A stretch of DNA of 64,000 nt, taken from positions 77,052,109 to 77,116,108 of the forward strand of contig NC_066585.1 in the NCBI RefSeq assembly GCF_024323335.1. Reading direction: 5' to 3'. The stretch comes from Lathyrus oleraceus (Eukaryota; Streptophyta; Magnoliopsida; Fabales; Fabaceae). Positions 46,324 through 57,600 of the stretch are shown here, one piece after another. Positions within the stretch are counted from its first letter, which is position 1, and every line of letters starts with the position of its first letter. Below the pieces are notes generated by a model. The model saw only the letters and a program-made list of their open reading frames with translations. It was not told the origin of the DNA and did no database searches. The position numbers and the translations under genes are program-made.

Positions 46324-48070
46324 TGTAACACCCCAAAATTTGCCCTCCTCATTCATGCATTCATTTAGCATTTCATATTGCATTTCATCATGTCAATCAG
46401 AATTAGATCCAAGAAACTTAAAAAAAAAAAAAAAAAAAAAAACGAAACGAAAAAAATAAAAATAATAATAATAATAATTTTTTACAAAAATAAATAAATA
46501 AATAAAAATAATAATAATAAAAATAAATAAAATATAATAGAAAAACTTGGACTTGGACCTCTCTCATTTGAGCCCACAAAGCCATGAAAATCAGGTTATA
46601 AAAAAGGGAGATCAGACAGAAAAAGGAAGGGAAGCAAAATACTCTGAGGTTTCCTTTGAACAAAACCCTGGACAAAACCTGAAGAGAAACTTGACAGAGA
46701 ACTCAGAGCAACCCCCAGGCAGCTCTGAAAAATTCAATCTGACTCACACACTTTCATCTCACGCAAACCCTAACATTGCCTTGCAAACCCAGCCGTGCCA
46801 TTTGATTTCAACCGGTCTCTCCCATCAGGTTTGCCTCATTCCCATGATTTTATGCTCTTAATTTGGATCATCTGAATGTATGAGGTATGATGGATGAATT
46901 TCATTATGTTTTTGCCCACGGGTTTAATTATGCATGAATGGGTGAAACCTATGCCTTGAATGTTTAATCACATGATTTCTGAAATGTATGCCACAGGGTT
47001 TGAGGTTTCTGAAACCATATTGTTATCCATGAAAAAAATGCTTATCGTATTTCACTAACCCTTTTGTTGAGTTTTTGTGAGGGCTTACAGACTCTTGCAG
47101 AGATGGTTTGCGTGGTTTTCCCACTTTATTTGTGGGATACCCCCTGGAGGTTCATTCCGATTACCTGTACTGACTCACCTTTCTTTGATGGCATTAGCTT
47201 GGGAGATCCCTGGGTTTCTTACTCCTTTAATTGCTGTTACTTCGGATCTTTATCTGTGTGGTACTTTTACCTTTTTTCCGCATTTTATCGCTTTCTTAGC
47301 TGGAAGACCTCGATAGGAGGCATTTGTTTTCTTTTGTTTATTTACTTCTGAGCCCCTTGTTGGCACATTTACTTTATACATGTTTGTTTTGTATGTGTTC
47401 GTATCCCTGCAGGTAGCGCGGTTCCTTCGTCAAGGACTGCCTTTTTGCCCTTGAGCATCCCAAACCCTAAAACCCAAAGCAACACATTAACTCCTTCTAC
47501 TACAGGCGAGTAAGTCTCCAAAGGTCGAGCATCCGGTAGATTGCGTAGTGACGTCGTTCGTCCAAAACCCAATCCATAACCCCGTAGTTAGCCGAACTAC
47601 GGCTTGCTCTGATTCTCATTCCAGATGAGATACGTAGGCATAAGATGCGATGTCTTAGCGAGCACACATTACCCTTAACCCCTAGGTAGCCGAGCTACGA
47701 AGACTCTGATTCTCATATTCAGATGAGATACGTATGCAGTGGATGCGACATCCGCGCGAGTCATTTTCATTTAACCCCCTTTTTTTAGTAAATAACACAT
47801 TAGATAAACCCACACCCTTTAGACAAGAACTACAAAAGTGGATACCGTAGAGTACTACTGATGCGTAGGGGTGCTAATACCTTCCCTTCGCATAACCGAC
47901 TCCCGAACCCAAGATTTGGTTGCAAGACCCCGTCTTGTCCTTTCCTTTTTCAGGTTTACTTCGAGCGTTTCCTTTCCCTCCTTTGGGATGAATAACGCAC
48001 GGTGGCGACTCTTCTGTCATTTTCTTTCGCCGGTTGTTTTTTCGCGCACTGTATTTTTCAGGTTGCTACA
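46324..48070 (+). repeat. 3' LTR of the 12-kb element
   Basis: 1747 bp, nearly identical to 36047-37774. The length difference lies in the A/T-rich zone (46420-46530), which has a longer poly-A run and extra AAT units. Confidence 0.95.
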
Positions 48071-48990
48071 CCGATGTCAGAGATACGACCGAACATCCTC
48101 CAGCCGACGTTGTCTTAAGCCTTTAGTGGAAAGCTGAGTTTCACAATGGCTCCCCAACGGCTCCTCAAAGTTCCGCATCTCTACCAACTCTCGATCCACC
48201 GAACGTGGATGACGAAAGCGTGTCGACCAGCGTTTTGAACCCAAGCGGAATTAGGATTATCAAGAAAAGGAACCCTGCTAAGGACCTAAGAAAGTTAGAA
48301 CAAATCTGCCGTTTGTCGACTGATGCGCCACTCCCCTCTTCGACCGTTATTACTCCCTCAGAGCTTCATGCCGAGGTTGTTTTCATTCTTCAGAACCTGA
48401 AGGCGTCACTCTTTGATGGAGAATTTCTATATGCTCTTGAAAGAGAAGGGGAGGTTGCTCATGATATTTTTAAATTCCTCGACTCTCTTGCCCTCCATGA
48501 TCTTCCTGCCTCAATGGTCAAGTACTTCGTTGAGTTTGAGGCCTTCATTACTCAATTCTTCAAGGACCTTAACCTTCGACAAAATGCTGACCTTCAAATT
48601 AAAATGAAACTTAATGAGGCAAAGATCGAATAGGACTCCAGTGAGGCATGTGAACAGGAACTCGACGAATTCGAACACAAGAGGGAAGAGCGTCTTCATC
48701 AACGGGAAGCCTTCGATCAGCAGATCTCCGACTACCAAGCCCAGATCACTAAACTTAATAAAAAGATTGCTGAGGTAGAAGCACAGAAAGATTCTTTGGA
48801 GACGATTGAGGGAGTTCATGCGCAAGAGGCAATCAACAACGAGGTCTTGAGGGGAATATCTCATGGGGAAAGAGCCCTCAAGATCAAGGCTGACATAAAA
48901 TACTTGGGCGGAAAGAAGGTCACTCTAGACAATAGGATCAGTCACAAGATAACCTCGTTTGAGGACTTTAAGTCTAGATTCCCCATTTGA
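48071..48990 (+). pseudogene. antisense ORF of Tat-type element, 3' part (coiled coil)
   Basis: Continues the frame interrupted at 36046. A basic segment, NPSGIRIIKKRNPAKDLRKLE, is followed by a helical domain (TPSELHAEVVFILQNLKASL, YFVEFEAFITQFFKDLNLRQ). After a TAG at 48631 comes a long coiled coil (QREAFDQQISDYQAQITKLNKKIAEVEAQ, 48700-48790) that ends at TGA 48988. TAG codons at 48121 and 48631 would be CAG before a C-to-T change. The stop lies only about 74 bases from the pol stop on the other strand, so the two frames converge tail to tail. It is not a host gene, since it lies between pol and LTR of the same element. Confidence 0.7.
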
Positions 48991-49061
48991 ATTTTTCCTT
49001 TGTTTTCTCTTGTAAGGTCTGTCGACCATGTTTTGTAATGCCCTTTTGGGCCACTTTAAAG

Positions 49062-51421
49062 AATCAATGAATCTTGTTATGTTCGGCCTGGATCTCTTGT
49101 AGCATAGGTTTATATTTCTTCAAATATTTCCCATTTACTCTCAATACCCTTTGATCCCCACCAAGTTCTTTGATCTTATATGCATTGATAATGAATGTTT
49201 GGGTTACTTGAAATGGTCCTTCCCATTCAGGAGACCATTTACCTAGAGTTCGATCTCGTCGATCCATAGGAAAGATTACCTTCCAAACATAATCACTATC
49301 AGTAAAGCTTTTTTCCTTTACCTTTCTATTGTATACCTTGGCTACACGTTCCTTCTGTCTATCAGCATTTCTGCTGCGGCCAATATTTCTTCGTCCAAAT
49401 CAACCAATTCGTCGAACATCATGTCCCAATATTGTTCCGACTGAAGGTTGTTCTAGAGTTGCACTTTGAATTATTGTAAGCAGATCTCTACTGGCAGTAT
49501 GACATCATGACCAAACGTTAGTCGAAAAGGCGTCGAATTTGTTGCTTCTTTTGGGGGCGTTCGACAGGCCCATAGGATTTGGTCCAAAGTCTTGTGCCAG
49601 TTCTTTGGTTTTTTGGAAACATGTTTCCTAATCTAACTTATTCTCACTTTGTTGTCCACTTCTACTTGGCCATTTTCTTGTCAATAGTAAGGCGTAGAGG
49701 TAACCAACCTGAAGCCTGTCTCGCCAGCGAACTCTTGCATCTTTTGTCCTACAAACAGTGACCCTTGATCCGCGGTAATGGTCTATGGGATGCCAAACCT
49801 ATATACAATGTGCTTTTGGGTGAATTCGATCACCACCTCCTGATCCACCTATACAAGAGGGACGACTTCGATCCACTTGGTGAAGTAGTATATCCCTACT
49901 AGGATGAACTTCTGTGGCTTCGATGAGGCTGGTCGAATTTCTCCAATGAAGTCCAATGCCCGCCCCCTAAAGGGCCATGGCTTGATGATCGCATGCAACT
50001 CACATGCTGGCATATGTTGAATACCTGCGTGTCTTTGGCATTCTTGGCATCGCTTGGCTAACTCGATGCAGTCTTTCAACATACTGGGCCAATAAGCCCC
50101 TTGTCGAAACCACAACCACTTCATCTTATAGCCTGCCTGGTGGGTGCCACAGGCTCCACTATGTACCTCATATATGGACAAATATGCTTCAGTATCTCCC
50201 AGGCATTTAAGTAGTACCCCTTCTGGTGTCTTCTTCAGCAATTCGTTTCCTGACAACACATAGCTTAGAGCTCTGTATTTGGTTTTCTTGTCAGCACCTC
50301 CAACTAGATTCTCCAAATATTCCACAATCGGTTTCCTCTAGTATGTTGGTCATGAACTGTTGACAGTGAAAACTCCATGTCCCCCAGACTTCTCTACTAT
50401 ACAGGCCTTCTGACATTCTTCGTCGAGCCCTTATGTACGACACCCATTCTTGTCGAAGATATCTTGCATCGATGGTGGTGTGCTTGACGCCATTTTCTCT
50501 CGAACTTCAATCATATCTTGGAATTTCGACTTGGATATCTTATATTCGGAAGCGATTTGCGCCAACTCATTGGCGCCTTGGTTTTTGTTTCTCGATACAT
50601 GTCTTATGTCTGTAACTTCGAAGTGATCTAGTAGTTGCGTCGCAGTCACAAAATACTTTAGCAAACTTTCCTTGATGGACTTCTATTCGCGTGTAAATTT
50701 CTTGAACACCAACTCTGATTATCCTTTTATTTCAATTCGACTGGCTCCCAACCCTTTCAGGAGTCGAAGACCGATTATTAAAGCCTCGTACTCGGCTTCA
50801 TTGTTGGAACACTTTTTGCTGATTTTGCACTTAAACTTTGTTAGACCATCCTGTGGGGATAATATCAACACTCCGACTCCCGTTCCGTATTTGTGGCTCG
50901 ATCCATAGAAATATAAACGTCATGGTTTGGTGTCGACCACATTCAGAGATGATTCGACCATGGCATGATCTACTATAAAATCTGACACGATCAGGCCTTT
51001 CATAGACTTTAGACGTTTAATCGTTAAAGAGAAATTTGTTAACGCCAATGCCCATTTCCCAATTCTACTAAGCAGAATAGGTTTAGATAACATATGTTTA
51101 ATAGTATTGTAATGAGACAAAACATAAACATCAATTGGTTTTATATATTGCTTTGATTTCATACAGGCAAAGTATAAGCATAACATAGTTTTACTATGAG
51201 ACTGTACCTAGTTTCAGCATCTACCAATACTCTACTGAGGTAGTATATAGGTCTTTCGACACCATTACTATCCTCTTGGGCCAACATACTCCCTATAGTC
51301 ATATCCGGTGCAGCAATATATAAACTCATATTTTTCTGCCTACTAGGAGGTAACAAAATATGAGGCTTGGTGAGGTAACCCTTTATTGTGTCGAAAGCCT
51401 CTTGTTGCTCGGGGCCCCGGT
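49062..51421 (-). pseudogene. pol: pol (RNase H-integrase) of Tat-type element, 5' truncated
   Basis: Minus strand. At 51415-51160 is the end of RT plus the RNase H start (EQQEAFDTIKGYLTKPHILL, DMTIGSMLAQE). The RNase H domain continues with NNEAEYEALIIGLR near 50800. The integrase zinc finger is H-S-G-A-C-G-T-H ... C-Q-E-C (about 50165-50035). The catalytic core has LDFIGEI (first D, about 49955), TADQGS (second D, about 49765) and ENGQVE (E, about 49665). The C-terminal part has LGKWSPEWEGPF and GKYLKKYKP and stops at 49064. The domains are collinear, with a handful of stops such as TAG/TGA for expected Q/R/W. Everything before the RNase H is cut off by the LTR insertion at 51422. Confidence 0.88.
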
Positions 51422-54400
51422 TGTGGCGGTAAATTCATGACCATTAAGCTATGAATAAACTTAACATCAATAAAACCAGAGTCGTCAGCATGCTTTTATT
51501 GTTTCCAAAGGAAAGGGGAAAAGTACGAAAAAAACCCAAAGATAAGAAGTTTTCAAATCAAAACTAATAAAATGGCAGAGATTACAGGTAAAGGGGTTGG
51601 TTACACAAAGGGAAGGTGTTAGCACCCAAAGTGTCCTAGGTACTCCTATGAAGCCCTTTTTAATGTGTGTATGTGTTTTTTGGCATAAAAGATGTTTGAG
51701 AAAAATAGAGTGTGGGGATGAGAAAAGAATTCATTGATTATATTTTTGTGTTTGAAAAGACCTTCGGACTTGTGCCTACGTACTAACATAAAAATGAGGG
51801 ATCAAAACCTCGTAGTTCGTGGTAACAATTTTAAAATGAGTGGATTGCTTTTAATCAAAATTTAAGTTTAAAAGAGGCACAAAGGGCTCAAAAGTTTGAA
51901 TGAGTGTTAGTTCTTTTTGTACTTTTTTTTTTTTGAAATTTTAAGTCAATATTGTTAAGTTCATTTACAAATTTGATTAAGAAAAGAGTTTAAAAATGAA
52001 TGGCATAAGGCTAAACTTTCTAATTTGAAATAAGGTTTTAGTTTTGAAATTACAAGCAAAAAAGGTTTTTAAAAAGGGGAAGAGATTTTGAAATTTAAGA
52101 AGTGAGAGGAGACGAAGAGACTAATCCTAAGCATAAAATTAGAAGTTAAGAGTTGAATAGATCTGACAGATGAGATGCAATCCAACAGACAAGAATGTCA
52201 TATAGAAAACCCACTTTCCCTTTGGACTCTGAATCAAGAAAGTATCTATAAGCAATTAGCAATATGAAGATCAAGGCATCAAATAGAGATAGTCACATCC
52301 AAGCAAGTAAGCCATAGCTAGCAGTCTTCTTTGTCTTCTTATGTATTAGATGAAATACTCCTTGATTAACTCAGAGTAAAACATTAGACACAAGATCAAA
52401 ATAACAGTTGTATCAAGAACATGTAGCAGATAAATTCAAGTGGATCTCAGTACTTGCATCAGATGAAAGCTCAAATTACAATAACTGGGTCTCAAAAATG
52501 TTGGCATTCGCCAAGTCCTTTTGCATATGGAATGTTGCCTAATCCTAAGTCCAAAAGTTCAGATCAAATTCAACAGTTCACACAAACATTTTTTAGGTTT
52601 TTTTTTGTTGTTTATTAGGTATCTTAAGGTCCTAAGACCATAAACACAAACAAAATAACACAAACAAATATATACAATCACAATATATGGCTCAAATGAG
52701 CAAAATGAAAAGGGCATAAACACAAACAAGTTAACTGATATGAAAATGGAAATGAATGGTAAATGACTTGAAATTAAATTACATAAAGTAAATGACTTGA
52801 AGGTAAATCAAAGTAAATAGTAGTTAGTGTTTGTCAAAGTTAATTGGATGTTAGTGGAGTTTTGCTTTTCAATTGATTAAGTCATTCTTTGGAGAACACT
52901 CAACCATCTATTCACAAGCATGGATCCTTGAACCAAGACATCTTCCAAAGGAAGGAAAAAAGACCAAGTTTCCACATAATACCATGAAAGATTGGAGACT
53001 TACAATCTCACTTACTAGAATGTTATGCCTTTAGGGTCAAATTTAGCTCTATGTTAAGCAATTGTAATTGGACTTATGTAGAAGACACAACTATCTAAGG
53101 TCGGGCAATACAAATTTAGGTGCTAATGCATGTTAGAGATTTGGTATAATGAGCCAAACTCCTAAACATACCACACACTAAAAGAAAAAAGATCAAAGGA
53201 GGGACCTATCTCATCCATACTTGTATTGGTTTATCTAACACAAGGTTATTGATGAACCAATTAGCCTTAGGATCTTGAGATTTCATTGGTCAATGAAAGG
53301 GATGGGAAAGAATGAGATTGAATATGAAAAGGGAGGGGAGATGATAGAAACACAAATTGGTCATGGGAGAAATTTTATCAAATTAAAATCATTCATTTAT
53401 TTTGGGAGCTAAAATATACATTTCATCAATCCCCTAAATCCAATGATTTTAACTCAAAAAAAGTCAAATCAGCCTTTACCAAGGCCCAAACACATAGTCA
53501 AACATCACAAGTCAATAAAAATGGCTCAACATAATTTTTACACAATTAATCAAATAGAAATCAAATTTAAAATGCATTTTAATTCAATTTAATTTGGCCA
53601 AATCCTAAAACCTCTTCAAAACACCAAATAAATGGCCAAGAGATTTATCCTAGGTCAATGAAGGTCAAAGGACCTTAGACAAAAAATTTCATGATTTTTG
53701 AAAAGTCAGAAATATTTTTAAACAATTACAAATATGCATAAAAACAATTAATTCATGAAAAATATCAAAATTAATCCAAAAAATAATTTTAATTCAGAAA
53801 ATGAAAGAGGAAAATATTTAAAGGTTTTTGGTGAAAGTCCAATATTTGTTGGATTAAAAATGAAATTAATATGAATTAATCGAAATAAATGGATTAAATG
53901 GAAAATCAGAAAATATGAAGAAAAAAACAAGGGTCATTAGATCTCCCTCATTAATTGAGGTGGCAGATCTGATGGCCACGCGCGTGTCATCCATGGTACA
54001 CCCTAGTCAACGCGTTGCAACACTGGTAATTAAAACCAAAGGTCATAATTAAAACAATTTAAACAGATCTGATGGTTGAGAGGCATGACAACATACCACC
54101 GGAGCTAGGACTTCGGTCTTCTTCTCCGGTGGACCTCACCAGACTGGTCCACCATCAACCATCACTAAAATAAAAAAACAAGGACATGAATTCAAAGAAA
54201 AAATGCTCAGGAGCTCGAATTTGGCCTCAATTTTCTCCAATTCCAAGTATATAGAAAGATACAGAGATTTGAATTTTGAGGATCATGAACTGAATTACTT
54301 AGATTTGACCTCAAAGCAACTCAATCTTGTTGCCTACATTGGTAGGACTTCAGAAAACCAAAAATCACAAATAATGGTGAAGAATTGAGAGAGAATCGAA

Positions 54401-54695
54401 GAGATGAAGTTTCTATAAAATTACCTTCGAGTTGCTTCAAATTCACTTGATCTTGATCTGGACTTTCTTGCTTTCTCTTCCTCTTGCTTGCAGAAACCAA
54501 TTGAGATGAAAAGGGAAGTGAATTTCTGGAGTTTGAACTTCCAAATAGAAGATGAAGTTCAAGCTCGATTTCAAAAGAAATCTTCAGAAATTCTATGGAA
54601 TGGAGGGTTTGGATTGGTCTGACAAAGCTTGGGAAAGGTATTGATGGAGTTTTGATCACAATGCACTCCTATTTATATCCTTGGCAATTGATTTC
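51422..54695 (-). mobile_element. Ogre-type LTR inserted in Tat-type pol
   Basis: On the minus strand it ends AATTTACCGCCACA at 51422, matching the end at 11494. It abuts pol without a PBS, so it is the 3' LTR (or a solo LTR) of a minus-strand element. It is homologous to 31411-33278 and, more distantly, to the LTR of the plus-strand Ogre (shared text around the AACATAG / GTCCAATTACAATTGC block). A TATA box (TATAAATA, minus) lies at 54677-54670. Its U3 is cut at 54695 by the Ogre insertion. Confidence 0.85.
54670..54677 (-). promoter_or_regulatory. TATA box of interrupted Ogre-type LTR
   Basis: Minus-strand GGATATAAATAGGAGTGC, closely resembling GCTATATATAGGAGTGC at 56213 in the plus-strand Ogre LTR. 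The shared GGAGTGC suffix supports core-promoter identity. Confidence 0.7.
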
Positions 54696-57600
54696 TGTAA
54701 GACCCAAATTTTGACCCTAAGATCCCTCATGGCATCATAACATTGCATTTGCATCTTGCCTCAAGGATCATAAGTATCTTGGCTCCTTACCTTTGGGTGG
54801 GATCCCTTGTGAGTTGGTTTGAGATCACCAAGCATGCTTGAATTATATATTATTGCTTTTATCATTTTTATTTACTAACCAAAAGCACAAAAATATGTCA
54901 CTAACATCTTTTGTTCGTAGCTTGAGCAGTCACAAGGTCAAAAGCTTCTAGGAGATCCCATATGCATTGATATGGCCAAGAGAAGATGAAAGCAAACATG
55001 GAAATGGTTCTCAAAGCTCTCATCCATCAAATATTCTCCCCAAGTATCTTAATTCATCATTTTGATCAAAGCAAATCAAAGGGTTTGAGGCTTGTTTCCC
55101 AAGGAAACCCTAATTCATCTGATCATCAACTATGCCTTGCTCATGAAGCAACCTCAACCCATGATCTAATACAATCAAAGGAAGTTCTTTAATTCATAAT
55201 TTCATGCATATTTGAACTTATTTGAGTGTCCTGAATCATCAATTCATCAAGATATGAGTTTTGGACTTGAGAAGTGGATCAGTCAATTCATCTGACTATT
55301 GTGAAATGCACTGAGACCTAACTTCTTATGTGTTGGTCAAATGGAGATGACCCTAAGAGAAAAAAATGTTCTTAAGAACCATATGAACAACTTTAATGTT
55401 CATAAAAATTTGATTTTAAGCTTGGAAGGTCATCATCCATTCCAGGACATTATAGGTCATTTTGACTGAAACTCTAATTTTGGGTCAACTTCCCAAGGAC
55501 ATAACTCCTTCATTTTTCATGATTTTGATCTGAGACTTAATGCATTGGAAAGCTTAATGTGTGTACTTCAAATGTTATGTTGAGAAAAACTTCAAAATCT
55601 CAAAAGAAATACATGTGATAATGCAAAACATTATAGGTCACTTTGGACCAAATGCATTGAAATGTGAAAAAGTCCAACTTCAAGTGCCTATAACTTCTTC
55701 ATTAAAAATCCAAATGATGCAAAATTTAATTCCAAATTAATTGCCTTGAAAAGATATACAACTTTCATGTTGAAGATTTTGTCATTTGGAGCTTGCATCA
55801 TTGAGACAGAAGGGCTTGAACATTGGCCAATTTTGGAAATTTCACATATGCATGTTTTGCACCCTACACTTCAAGTTCAGTTTTCATTAATTTCCAAGGC
55901 CCAAATGAAGTTTTGATCAACATGACATTTGTTCCTTATGCAATAAGCTTTCCAACCATTACTCATAAGGTTGCATTTTGATTTTGGACATGGCATTTTC
56001 GAAGGCTTCAATGTAATAGTGCATTTTGTGAAAATCATTTCAATTGCCATGCATGAGCTCATACAATCCAATCTGCACGTCCATTTCATTCAATTGTGAC
56101 CTCAGCTTGCCAAATCAAGTGGAATTGGGCCCTCCATGCGCCTGTACAGGCCCATGCATAGAGGCCCTTTCCATCCATGCAATGTTTTGTTCATGCTTCC
56201 ACCTTGCCATTTGCTATATATAGGAGTGCTTGACCTCTCATTTCTTCAACCTTAAGGCGCCCTACATGCTGTGCAACTGAAATCCCACCCTCACACCAAA
56301 GGAACTATCTCACTTTTCTCTCCAATTTCAGATCTGAATTTTGATTTCCTCGATTGAAATTTCAGATCTAAAGTTCCTTAGCCTTCTTCTCCTTCATCCA
56401 TAGAGTGAACTGCAAGCTTTAGCACCAAGGAATTGTGAATCCAAGCTCTGCAAATCAGAGGTTTACTTCTGATTTTAAAATTCTTCGAATCAACTCATAT
56501 GTTGGTTGTTTCTTGTTGTTGCTGTGTTAACTTAAGTCCTCTTCATAGAGGCAATCATTTCATGCTTTGAATTTTCAGAATCCAACAAGTTTCAGTTGAA
56601 CTCCATGAAATTCAACCTCTGATTTCTCTCTCAATAGGAATCAAGAGTGAATTTGGTTGGTACATGAGTGATGTACATCACTCCACCTTTCGTTTGGTAC
56701 CTGGATCGCGCGTTTTGGTTAACATTTATTTCTCTGTAATTTCTGGACTTCGCCGGAGCTGGCCGGAGAAGACGCTGGCGCTGGCCACCGTCTGGTCTCC
56801 AGATTGAATCACAGCCGTGCATTTCCATTTCCAGATTTGATCTAGGCCCTTCAATGTTATGACCTAATTAATGGCTAGGTGTGATTGCATTGACTGGAGT
56901 GTTTGGTAGGCGCGCATGTCTGATCCATGTGATCTGCCAACTCATTTAATGAGCTCCATCCAACGCTCTGTGTTTTTTCATTTTATTTATTTTCTGATTT
57001 CATTTTCTTTTGATTTTTTAATTCCATTCCATTTTCAAAAATTCATATCTCTTTCATTATTGGTCCAAAAATTATGGGACCAATTGCATTATTTCTCTTT
57101 TAATTTCTAGTTTCTAAAAATGATTTTTTTTATATTTTTTACTTTATCATTTGCTATTTTTTAGTAATTTTCTCTTTTCTGGTCAGTTTTAATAAATTTT
57201 AAATAGTTTTTGATATTCAAAAAATACAAAAATATTTTTCCAACCTCTTTGTATGATGATAGATCTATGAAAAATATTCTCATCAATTTATTAATTGATT
57301 TGAGATTTATTTGAGATTTTAGTTCAATTAGGTTATTTTTATGCCATTTTAATTGATTTAAAATAGTTTCTGACTTCTAAAAATGCTGAAATTTTTTGTC
57401 AAACTTTGTTTGACCTTGTTGAACTTGGGATAATTCACTTGGACTTTTCAAAGTTGATTTGAAGTGAATTTGAAGTTTGACCTTTCTTTATTATTTTAAT
57501 TCAAGTTTTATTTTAAATATTAAAAATGCCAAAAATATTTGACTTGTTTCTTGACTTCTAATCTTCATCTTGCTTCTATTTTCTATTGTTTGACCTTGAT

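Larger units (their letters stand above)
36047..48070 (+). mobile_element. young 12-kb Ogre-like Ty3/gypsy element, pol deleted
   Basis: Complete element with 5' LTR 36047-37774, PBS 37777, gag-pro 38817-42187, pol remnants to 43968, a repeat-rich 3' region, PPT and 3' LTR 46324-48070. The LTRs start TGTAACACCCC and end GGTTGCTACA. By hand I count roughly 18 substitutions plus some indels in A-rich tracts over about 1.7 kb, so it is a recent insertion. The 5-bp flanks are CCGTG (36042-36046) and CCGAT (48071-48075), a partly matching target duplication. The antisense ORF on either side is in frame if one copy is removed. RT and integrase cores are missing, so movement would need enzymes supplied by another element. 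An ORF before gag, usual in Ogre, is absent. Confidence 0.92.
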
